Origin: Euphorbia lathyris
Taxonomy: Eukaryota > Streptophyta > Magnoliopsida > Malpighiales > Euphorbiaceae
DNA: 64,000 nucleotides
NCBI RefSeq assembly: GCF_963576675.1
Contig: NC_088918.1
Location: forward strand, 68,101,001-68,165,000
Direction of reading: 5' to 3'
Below the pieces are notes generated by a model that worked only from the letters and a program-made list of their open reading frames with translations, ran no database searches and had not been told where the DNA came from. Below, piece after piece: positions 22,536 through 32,618 of the stretch (positions are counted from its first letter, which is position 1; the number at the start of each line of letters is the position of its first letter). The translations under genes and the position numbers were made by a program.

Positions 22536-23248
22536 ACATATTCTTATATGTGCATTAAACTGTTATAGTATCCTATATTTTATAATTTATTCTTTCTCGC
22601 CATACTTCTTATATTCATTTGCCTAGCTTTTAGTGCTGATATACGCCCAGTGGCTGGCGAATGAAAAGTTCCATAGGCGGATCAATTACCTCAAAGATAG
22701 GACAATTGATCCCATCACGGGCGGATCCCCTTTCCACAAAGATAAGAAGCACAGACCCTTAGGAGCTTTCAAATGAGCTCAACTCTCTCCTCGAAGACAG
22801 GAAAAGGATTGACCACCATCAAAAGCAGGTTAAAATCATCTCAAACATGAGATCATTACACCCTCAACTTTCTCCTCAAAGGTAGGAGAACATTCTCATG
22901 GGCGGATCCATCTTTAGATGATCACCATTCGAGAAAGAGTTAAAACATTCCTTGGACGCAAGGACTTTACACTCTCTCACTCCCTTCCCAAAGAAGGGTT
23001 CACAAGTCCTACGGGTGGATCGCTTCACCTCAAAGATAGGTAGCAAGTTGATCCCCTAGGCAGCTTTACTTCCTCTAGAAGGAATAGAACAGCTTCTAAA
23101 CCTTCACAAAGGTTCACACATTGGGGTACGGCTGGCCACCTACCCTAAACAATCGGAGAAATCCTAAACCAGATTCTAGAAAATTACTTGCTAAAAGATA
23201 TAATGCATTAGTAAAAATAGTTCTGGAAAGCAAAGGGTTCATCCAACT
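22536..23248. other. B 3' region with GGCGGATC-phrase repeats
   Basis: Non-coding. A loosely repeated phrase of the type GGGCGGATC...CTCAAAGATAGG recurs about every 90-130 bases (near 22675, 22709, 22902, 23025) and again beyond the tandem array (23800-24110). Repetitive 3' regions of this kind are common in plant gypsy elements. Confidence 0.5.
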
Positions 23249-23700
23249 AATGAAGCCTCGTCTTCATCTCCAAGTAATGAAGCCTCATCTTCATCTCCAA
23301 ATAATGAAGCCTCGTCTTCATCTCCAAATAATGAAGCCTCGTCTTCATCCAATCAATGAAGCCTCGTCTTCATCCAATCAATGAAGCCTCGTCTTCATCT
23401 CCAACTAATGAAGCCTCGTCTTCATCTCCAAATAATGAAGCCTCATCTTCATCTCCAACTAATGAAGCCTCGTCTTCATCTCCAAATAATGAAGCCTCGT
23501 CTTCATCTCCAAATAATGAAGCCTCGTCTTCATCTCCAAATAATGAAGCCTCGTCTTCATCTCCAAATAATGAAGCCTCGTCTTCATCTCCAAATAATGA
23601 AGCCTCGTCTTCATCTCCAAACAATGAAGCCTCGTCTTCATCCAATCAATGAAGCCTCGTCTTTATCCAAACAATGAAGTCTCGTTTTCATCAAAGTAAT
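23249..23700. repeat. 27/25-bp tandem array, each unit a hairpin
   Basis: About seventeen units of AATGAAGCCTCGTCTTCATC plus TCCAAAT (27 bp) or CCAATC-type ending (25 bp). Each unit contains ATGAAG...CTTCAT, a 6-bp inverted repeat with a CCTCGT loop. The 27-bp form keeps all frames open and gives NEASSSSPN or its antisense. Confidence 0.92.
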
Positions 23701-24176
23701 GAATCCTCATCTTCATCATAGAAATAACAAAGTCTCGCCTCCATAAAATGCACAAAAGTCCCTAAATGGCTGATCATTCTTACTGATCCCTAAGGGCGGG
23801 TCATTCTCCTCAATATGGCAGAACTGAAGAAAATAAGTCCCTAAAGGCGAATCATAATCCTATGGGGTAGGAACAAATGGTCCCATAAAGGGCAGGTTAT
23901 TCCTTTCTAAAGGAAATATAACTCTCAAGAAGCCCCTAGAGGCTAACAATGGATACGGTTGGCCACCTATCCACGAAGAAGCAAAATCCCCTAAAAGTGT
24001 ATCATATCCATATATGATCCCACATAGGACGGATCTTGTTCATAAGATCCCGCATAAGGAAGCCCCAAAAGGCGCATCATTTCTATATATGATCCCCCAT
24101 CTAGGGCGGGTCCACTTTCCTCCAAGATAGAAAAATAAAACACCATTTAGACAGCCCTAAAGAGCTTTTTATACCT
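23701..24176. other. B 3' non-coding region
   Basis: Continuation of the GGCGGATC phrase region, ending at the polypurine tract; no coding signal. Confidence 0.5.
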
Positions 24177-24188
24177 TTAGGGGGGGCT
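24177..24188 (+). other. Polypurine tract of element B
   Basis: TTAGGGGGGGCTTC immediately precedes the 3' LTR start TGATAACAACCC at 24191. The G run is the expected plus-strand primer. Confidence 0.75.
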
Positions 24189-24190
24189 TC

Positions 24191-24998
24191 TGATAACAAC
24201 CCAAATTATTCTTGAATAAGGAATAAGGGAAAATTAATAGAAATAATGGCAAACCATTATTCCTTCTAAAAGAGATATTTATACATGATTAATGTGGAAT
24301 TAATGATAATTAATGCAGGGGAGAATATGCAAATAATGAGGAAAAGGAAGGAGTCTCTAGCATTATGCCACGCCACGTGGACCATGGCGAGATACGCCAT
24401 AACGAGATATGCCCGAAGAGAGCGAGTAGCGGAGACCCGCCATAGCTCTCAAGGAGAGCGTACATACGCCTTGACGGATCAAAGAATACGAAAAGGGATA
24501 TTCATCTTACTGACAGAATATTATCCCAAGGACCAAAAGGGATATTCACCTTGAGAACGCCGCAAGAAGAACCGGATGGCGGATCTCCACGGTTCAGCTC
24601 AGTGAGATCCGCTGACGAACCTATGAGGCGAATCTCCTCTTTCACCTGATTCATCACAGTAACGGCTAACCGCCGACTCGGCCATAAAGACCATTAATGA
24701 GCTATCAATTAGCTAACCGCCAGGTTAAAGGTAACCAGTAACCGCCAGCTTAAAGGTAACCAGTAACCGCCATTAATGGAGCATTAATGGAGACCTTCTA
24801 GTTGCTGAAAGTTACGACTTCCTAGCTATATATAGCCTACATCCCTAGGCTATCAAGGTACACTTTTACTTACCCTTTGTCAATTCAGTTTGCTCTCTTG
24901 TTCTTCCTTACTGACTTTGGCATCGGAGTGTCCCCGGCCGATCCCAACGGCACCTCACAGGGAAGTGCTCCGATCAAGGATTTTTCCCCAAGTTATCA
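24191..24998 (+). mobile_element. Element B 3' LTR
   Basis: 808 bp, same length as the 5' LTR. Differences seen include ACGCCC/ATGCCC, GCTGGCG/GCTGACG, GAATCGG/GACTCGG, GAAGGTT/GAAAGTT, CTTAACC/CTTACCC and CACTTC/CACCTC. Confidence 0.95.
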
Positions 24999-25003
24999 GA
25001 GGA

Positions 25004-26304
25004 CAACAGAGGAGCAGAGGAACAAAGCTTCATGGAGCATGAGAGAGAAGAATAGTCTCTTTTTTTTAGTTTTTTCTTTTTATAGATTTTGGATTGGTTC
25101 ATGGGTGTCGAGGCGACTTTAGTTGAGATGGGGTGTCTATTGATGCGGGCGTTTTCATTGCAAATGCAATCGTCTAGCTTAAATAAAGCACTTGGTAAAC
25201 ATACATTGAATCATTTACTGCTCAGTTTATTAACCACTATTACCAAAGTATGCCCTTTCGGGTTTTCACATTTCAGTTATTTTAACTCTCTCCTTTTATG
25301 CCCAGAATTTTCAAATAAGCGCCCCGTGGGGTTTTCACTTATTGGGGTGTCCCTTATTATTGAATAGGCCGTCCTTTGCAGATTTTCAACCTATCGGGAT
25401 TTTCTTTCTTTTTTTTTAATTTTCATGAGAAGGATTCCACGATTCCCTCGAGATTGATTAAAGTTCTAAACTTTGTCGCCGCCTTCATCTTCATCCGACT
25501 ACGCATTTGATCTTTCTTCGTCAAAGTGAGATTTCCTCGTACATTTGATTACACATTTGTTGGATACTGTCAACTGCTTTTGCCACCTTGGCGCCCCTTG
25601 GTTGATCACGTCAGCTTTTGATTTATTTGAATAATTTTCTTTTACTTCTGACTGGCTTGACTTTGCCCCTGGGCCCTCTTAACATCATTTTTTCCTTTTT
25701 TATTTTTTTTTTTACTTTGAGTCATCATAGATCTAAACCTTTTCATTGATCCTGGAACAGGGTCTTTTATCGTTGATAGGTTAGTTGCCCCAGTCTTTTT
25801 CTGAATGGTGCACTCATGTACCTGTGTCCCCTTTGGGGGAGAAACTTTTGTCGGTGCCTCCGTGCTAGCATGGTTTTGGGGGCTTGTTGCTTGCTACTTC
25901 TTTTCTTTTATTTTTCTCTCTTTTTGGACTTCGTTGATTGTCGCTCAGTCTTCTTTTCGGCACAAGCCGGCGAGAACCCTTCGTTTGATGGGTCTATGCC
26001 CGACTTATCATCGTAGAGCCATGGAATCACTTCTCATGATTTTTTTTACTCTCTCAATTTTCTCTCTTCAGTGGTTAAGTACTGAGCAATAAGTATATTT
26101 TAGAGCTTACGTCCGTGCCATGATAAGAAGTGGGAATATATCAATTGGGTGAATGTCAAATGTAAATGCATATAATTAGGAAAAAATTTGCGGAAATGAA
26201 ATTTCATTGAATTCAAAAGGAGGTTCGTAACATCTTGTGGAATAGAAGATAAAATAAAAGACAAGGATAAAGACTACAAGTGCAATCCTCTCTCTCATGC
26301 TACT
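25004..26304. other. A interior downstream of gag, non-coding
   Basis: Pyrimidine-rich on the plus strand, with phrases of the type GCCCCGTGGGGTTTTCAC (25240-25410) like those at 17755-17910. No pol domains can be recognised on the minus strand. This is where protease, RT and integrase would lie in a complete element, so pol is absent. Confidence 0.6.
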
Positions 26305-27120
26305 TCAGGAAGCTTCAGGTTCTTCCACTTCATAAGTGTCCTCAATCTCGAGAACTTCTTCTTTAGCTCATCCCGATCTGTTGTAGACTTCACCGTTCAA
26401 GGAACAAGACGAAGGCTTCCTCTGCTGAGAAGGGTCTGGATCACTTATCCTTCCAGCTTCGATGAGATCTTGGATTTCATGCTTCAACCTCATGCAAGTA
26501 CTTGTTTCGTGACCATATTTCTGGTGGAAGTGGCAGTAGCCCCTGCGTTTGACTAACTCAGTGGTTTGACCTCCCGTGGCTGGTAGAGGATGAAGTATGT
26601 CATGCATTCGTAGACCCTCCAACACTTCAAATAAGGGTTGAGTGAAAGTGGAGAACTCCCTTCCCTCCCCTCTATACTGAGCGGGTGATGGAGGGCGAAC
26701 AACCCTGGTAAACTCATGTCCCCGATGGTGTGGGTCTTGTTGTGTTCGTGGGATATGGTGTGAGGCTACCCTTAGTGGAGTGAATGTTTGTGGGGTAGAT
26801 TGTGACGCGAACTGGAACATAGGTTTCTCTACCGTAGCTTTCGAGATCTCAGCAACCAGTGACTCACTCATGACCTCCCGGACCAACCTTTTCAGCTCTA
26901 TCTTGAATTCATCTGAAGCGAGGACATCGGGAAGAACTCGCTCGATGTCTGCTTTGAGATTGAAATCTCCTATCATCTCTTGGAAACTTTCAACCCCATC
27001 ATTCCTAGCAGCCTCCGGATCATTAAGAGCACGTTTGAACTCGTCAGAAAAGATGTATTTGGCTAAAGCCCCTTGCACACGGCTCTCAAGATTGTGGTTT
27101 GAATTGCTGGACTGGGCCAT
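26305..27120 (-). pseudogene. Element A gag-like ORF
   Basis: A frame of 272 codons starts with ATG at 27120 (MAQSSNSNHNLESRVQG), has one TGA at 26368-26370 and ends at 26305. The first 80 residues are charged and helical; residues ~120-190 are Pro/Arg-rich; residues ~215-245 read YCHFHQKYGHETSTC followed by HEIQDLIEAGRI. This cysteine/histidine block, with the I-x-D-L-I-x-x-G tail, is what I recognise at the C-terminus of Gag in Ogre/Tat-lineage Ty3/gypsy elements. The capsid part seems reduced: complete Tat Gag proteins are much longer. It is minus-stranded like A and lies between the dyad-repeat field and the 3' region. It might still bind and package RNA, but no enzyme is encoded. Confidence 0.65.
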
Positions 27121-27479
27121 GAGTTGGGTTTCTAATAAGGAAAGAGAAAGGATCGGTGAGTGGAGCTTTTTAGGAATTATGAATTTCGATGATGCGATTC
27201 ACGTGTGATGCGAATGCCAGAGCTATCTACTTGTGCCTCCTAGGGATGGATGTATGATCTATGCATGATTCGTGGTGTGCGCTTTATTTTTTACAACATA
27301 AACACGATTCGGACTAGAGCTAAACCCCTTCTTTTACCAGAGCTATCGGTAGCACTTCGGTCGTCTGTGCTAACTTACCTGTTTGGAAGTGCGGATGCCC
27401 GAAATCATTTCAACGATTATGCACACATTAGTATGAACCCTACGAGTTTACTATACAATGCTTTACAAGATGCACAATG
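27121..27479. other. A interior, leader before gag
   Basis: Non-coding sequence upstream of the gag-like ATG on the minus strand. No motif recognised. Confidence 0.4.
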
Positions 27480-30400
27480 TTGAATGATGCTCGACACGAC
27501 TGACGCTTGTGAGATTGAGACGACCCTCATGATAAGTAAAATTTCCTAAGACGCTAGGTAGATGAGAGTGTACCCCGATGATATCCGTGACGTGTAGATA
27601 CATTGGAGGGGTAGCGACATGAGTGGGGGGAAATGACATACTTGGTACATCGACACGACTCACGATCCAAAACCAACAACATAAGTGACTATGTATGAGG
27701 TGTATGTGAGGGATTGTCATCCTTGGTAGTAATGACGTACTTCGAAGATACGCGGTGTTACATGGGCTGATGTGACGCTCACGGTATGTCTTTGATAATA
27801 TGAGACTCGAATAGACCATGATGAAGACATGCGGGGTACGTGTCGAGGGTTTACTTGGTATCGACACTAATAGCAGGGAACCGCATTTTTGGGAAACACG
27901 AGCTTCCTGAAATAGGCCGACATGGAGGGTGCACCATATACGAGGTATGGGTCAATGGTCAGTTTAAATCCAAGACACAAATACGTAGACGTACCAACGG
28001 AACCTTAGTGTGCTATGCAGAAAGTGGTAACACACGGGGTGTGTCCCAAACAGGTTAGAACATTAGGAAGACGCGAGTGACATACGTGATGTGCGCCAAT
28101 TGTCAGCTTCTCTCGGAAAGCAACTATTACAATGATGGGTATTATTTAACGGGACAATGAACACGGAATACCCGATACTCGAGGTCCGAATAGGATGCAT
28201 ATGTCAACATACGAGGTATATGCCAATTATTAACTCCTACTTGGCTCACTAGTATCATGACAGCGTGGTTTGAAACATGGTGCATTTAGGAAGTACGATG
28301 ACGTACATGGTATGCCTTAGAGGTAGCCAAACGACACGATGGGAGTCACACTTGATGTGTCCCCACGATTGACTTATACGCAACTCACGAACAATGTGAG
28401 GGCTTGATTTTGGGATTTCGACCATCGCGGGGGAAATCCAACATATTGGGTACGAGACACGAATAAGATGCACATACGACACGCGTATTATCTGACCAAC
28501 TTTGGACATAGATGAAGCATAGGGATGACTCAAGAGGTACCTCCTAACAACATTGGAGGTGTCAGCTAGACACGACATCGACACACAGGCTGCAGTTTAA
28601 GGATTAACTCAAGCTAGAGACACAAATACCTCGATGTATTCGCGGATATTGGTGCGTCTGGTAGAATGAGGGGTGTCCTAATCCGATCGAGGTACCAACG
28701 AGACGGAAACGACGACTTACCTGATATGTGTCATAGGTCAATTCGTTTCATAGCGCAAATCCGACGATAATATGTTTTATGAGAACCCCTAAAGATCTTA
28801 CGTGGATACTTATGACATACTTGGTCCATCACCGATGTTTGAGATACCAGCAATGACACACAGGGTAGACGTCGATAGTTCGACTGGAACCTATCACTAT
28901 GAACAATTCGAGGAGCAACGAAGGCGTAAACCAAGATCTTCGAGGTAAGCGCCAAATGTTGGACTTTAGACGCGGTACGAACAGCTCGATACTACTGATA
29001 CGAGCGAGACCCAAATAGTGACATATGGGGTATATGTCTCGGACTCGTAAATAAGGAAATTCGAAGTTTGGGGCGCATGGACAATGGTAGCAATGATGTA
29101 GGGGGAGCGTGTCGAGGATTTGACAACATAAACAAATCGTTGTTTGAGGCGCACTCAAGACCTGAGTGACGACTTACGGGGCGTACGTCAAAAGTTTGAT
29201 AGGAACCTTATGATATGAACAACTCAGTGTGTCAAGGTGTGAGTGGGACGCCCGAGACGGCCTATAGGGTACATGCCCAATGGTATGACTTGAACTCGAC
29301 GACATGAATCACTCTATATAACAGGTACGTGCCAAAAGTTCGACTCGAACTTGACGATACGAATGACTCGACATTGGAGATGTAAGCAAGATGCATACGA
29401 CGACATATATGATACTTGCCCCAGGTTCGACTTGAACTCGATGACACGAGTGACTCGACATTTGACATGTGAATAGGACATACCCAACAGCGTATGGGGT
29501 ATGTGCCAAAAGCTTAACCCCGACTGGAGGGTATAAATGACTCAGACTTTGATATGTAAGCAATGTGTGAGGGATGATGTACGGGACGTGCGTTAAAAGG
29601 TTGGTCTGGAACTCGATAGCCTAATGACATATTTGCGGACTACAAATATTGCCTACGATAAGGTGACACGCAGGGTATGTTTTGACAAGGCTCAACGTAC
29701 GACTGAAGCGTAAGCGGTGACATGCGGGGTATGCACCGAAAGCTGATACGTGCTCGAAGCACCAGTATCACATGTTTGGAGTACTGACGTGTTACAGTAT
29801 ATGGTGACACACCTGGTATGTCTCATATCGATTTGGCCATTTTGAAGATGCGACGGGGTGTCTCAAGAAGGCCAAGGATGCACGGGTTACCTTAGTACAA
29901 TGACGTGTCGATATACAAGGTACGGTCGAGAGTACCAATGGGGCATGAGGATGACCTACCAGCTAGGAGGTTAGTATAATGACGCATGGATTTATTAGAT
30001 GTGATGAGGTGACACATAAGATGCCAGTTAAAGTGCGGATGTGACGAGATGACTTCGTGCGTCAGAGGGCCAATGTGAACCTGGGGTCCGGATAATGGGA
30101 CGATGTAAATACGAGGGGGCCCTAGGACGACCCACGTGGCACCCCTAAAGGTACAAATGGGAGGTGTGGTCAACACACGAGTTAAGGGTTCATTTCGAAG
30201 CTCAAGGTATTGCCCACAACTCTGAAATACGGAGGTGCTATGTATGGGTTACATCCCCCAGATGCGAATGACGACAGGTAAGCAAGATTCGTGTGAAATA
30301 GTCGACTCGACCCTAAGGTACCGAACATACAACAGCGTAACTTCGGAGTATAGGTGCACGGCATGCCGACATAGATGGCATGTCTTAGCATACGAAGGTC

Positions 30401-32230
30401 ATGATGACAACTTACGAGATGAGAGGCACGGATAATATAACGACGTAATTTGGAATTACCTTGGCATTGTGTATAGCGTGGCGACATACGTGGGTATGTC
30501 TTGAGATACGAAAGGGAGGTGACAACGACCCATGAGATTATGGTTCTATTTGAGTTCAATGTATTGGTCACAATCTTGAGATGTGGCTAAGGCATAGCGA
30601 CATACATGGTATGTCTTGAGACATAAGTAGGACGTGTATGAGACATGTGACGAATGGTTAATTCGAGTCTCGGGGGAACCGATGCCATGACATTTTTTTT
30701 CTTTTTTTGAACTATTGATAAGTTGTCGGCGATGTGGCGACACACATAGTATGTCTCGAGTCGACCATACGAAAAGTGAACGAAATTTGCCCCACGATGC
30801 GAATGTTATGACAAACGAGGTATGACCACCAAGCAGTTTGGATCTGGCAAGGATGCATATCTAATGAACAGTATTCCCAACCATGATAGAGGGAGGCGGA
30901 GTACGTCGTGACACATGGGATATGTCTCCGGATAACTTAGACACGGTGGTAAAGACGCATGTGATATGCCACGATGCACAGGGTATACCCCCTAATGGTA
31001 TAAACAGGACGATATGGTGAAGACGCGCGAGATACATTGTGATATATGGGGCATGTCTTCCGTTAGGCACCTAGCAAGGCGAGAACTCAGGTCACGATAT
31101 ACGGGGTATGGCTCTAGACTAGCGTATCTGATACGAAAGACGCATATACGACCTATCACGATGTACAACCTTGACAATACTCGGACATAGGCGATGCATG
31201 GCGGCGCATCGAGTACACGTCTTGACTAGTGTATAGCTGACGTGATGGAGACGCATGGGACACTTCACGATATGGAAGGTGGGACGAGGCAAGGACGTAT
31301 GGGATGCGTCCCGGCTCAAATGGTATGCCTTTCGTCTAACGTATATAACATGGTGAACAAGCACCTGATATGCCATGACATACGGGGCATGCAACTCATG
31401 CCCCTCGCTCGGCGCAAGGAATGAGGCGAAGATGTACAGGATGCGTTATGACACACATAGTACACCTTCTGACCGGTGCGTAATGACATGGTAGAGACAC
31501 AAGGAATGGGTCATAATATACGAGGCACAACAAGGAAAAGACATATGGGGTACGTCACGACATAACAGGTACGCCTCTTGATCGGTGTCTGAATGATTAA
31601 TGGAAGATGCATGGGGTGCGTTAGGTCTTATGGAGTATGACAAAGTAAAGATGCAAGGAATACATCACCACATGATAGGTGGGACTCATGACGGGTTGAC
31701 GTGTGATGACATGACGCAGTAAGGACATATGGGATACGTCACGAGAGAACAGTACGCCTCTTGATAGGGTAAGGACATATTGGAGGTGCCGCGACATACG
31801 GGGTATGCCAAAGTGAAGGTGTAGGGGATATGCCACGATATAAGGGTTGTACCTTCTGACTAGTGTCTAGGATACTAGAGAAATGTATGAGGTACGCTAC
31901 AGTACGTAAAGCATGCTAAGGCGAAGACGCATAGGATGCATCACGACATTATGGACATGCCTCCTAGCTAGCATACAAACGACATGGTGAAGACGCACGA
32001 GACGTGTCAAGGACGCATAGGATGCATCCCAACATATAGGTACGACAAGGCAAAGACGTATGGGATACGTCAAGACATAACTGGTATGCCTCCTGATGGA
32101 CACGTGATGCTGGGGTCGACTCTTTCTCACATTCCTAATAAACACGTCCTAAGTCTACGAAACCTAAAATGGCTGCACACAATTTGGTCAGCATGCAACG
32201 CTCTATATGGTATGACTACAACGATTCGTT
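27480..32230. repeat. Degenerate field of dyad-symmetric repeats in A
   Basis: For about 4.7 kb the sequence consists of diverged units built around GACATACnGGGTATGTC-like and GACGYATGGGATRCGTC-like dyads. Perfect examples: GACATACATGGTATGTC at 30599-30615, GACATAC/GTATGTC at 30483-30500, GACATAT/ATATGTC at 29020-29038, GACGTAT/ATACGTC around GGG at 32055-32071. Units follow each other at roughly 50-110 bases; between 29260 and 29520 they include a shared phrase AAAAGTTCGACTCGAACTTGACGA, quoted here in part. Around 31500-32100 two dyads alternate. Frames in it are short and I see no protein similarity. Confidence 0.8.
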
Positions 32231-32456
32231 AAGCATAGAATGCATTATAACTTAAATCTGACTCGACTGATGTACAACAAGATATAAATCTATACAAACA
32301 AACTAGTTAGCGAAAATCATACATAACGCGTAATCAGATCGCAACAAGAGAAAGAAAATGTTAGATATCAATCACAATTATCACATCATCTCTCTTCCAT
32401 CCTTATTCCTCCACACACTCCACGGTCCAAGTCTCTTTCCTAGGATTTTGGTTTGG
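32231..32456. other. A interior next to D insertion, with filler donor
   Basis: Non-coding. Positions 32398-32438 are duplicated exactly (41 bases) at 32578-32618 inside C. GGCTC at 32457-32461 is D's target duplication, and the A sequence continues at 44423. Confidence 0.7.
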
Positions 32457-32461
32457 GGCTC

Positions 32462-32538
32462 TGATGCTCGTAAAGTATATATCATTTAATAGGACAATTG
32501 TATCTTATCGCAACAAGTAATATTGTGCTAAGCACGAG
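32462..32538 (-). mobile_element. Element D 3' LTR, first 77 bases
   Basis: TGATGCTCGTAAAGTATATA to GCTAAGCACGAG, matching 42769-42846. The last five bases ACGAG are C's target duplication, repeated at 38798-38802. Confidence 0.9.
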
Positions 32539-32577
32539 TGATGCTCGTAAAATATATAGCAGTTGACAGGACAAGTG

Positions 32578-32618
32578 CATCCTTATTCCTCCACACACTC
32601 CACGGTCCAAGTCTCTTT
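32578..32618. other. 41-base templated filler at C's deletion junction
   Basis: Exact copy of 32398-32438 from flanking A sequence, lying between the stub of C's 3' LTR and the integrase coding region. It adds about a dozen foreign codons and a stop to the integrase frame (frame ends at 32583). Confidence 0.88.

Larger units (their letters stand above)
18237..24998 (+). mobile_element. Element B: young Ty3/gypsy-derived non-autonomous LTR retrotransposon
   Basis: Two LTRs of 808 bp each (18237-19044 and 24191-24998) start TGATAACAACCC and end CCAAGTTATCA. The target duplication GAGGA is perfect at 18232-18236 and 24999-25003. A polypurine tract (AGGGGGGG) directly precedes the right LTR, so the element is on the plus strand. 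I count about seven differences between the LTRs, under 1%, so it moved recently. The 5.1-kb interior has no intact ORF, only short relics of gypsy protease, RT and RNase H in a scrambled order, plus a hairpin-forming tandem repeat. It must have used enzymes of another element. Confidence 0.92.

Noticed and set aside
23121..23677. Overlapping ORFs of NEASSSSPN and MKPRLHLQI repeats
   Set aside because: By-product of the 27-bp hairpin array.
27463..32232. Some twenty ORFs of 60-130 codons
   Set aside because: They lie in the dyad-repeat field, on both strands, with no similarity among homologous units at the protein level.
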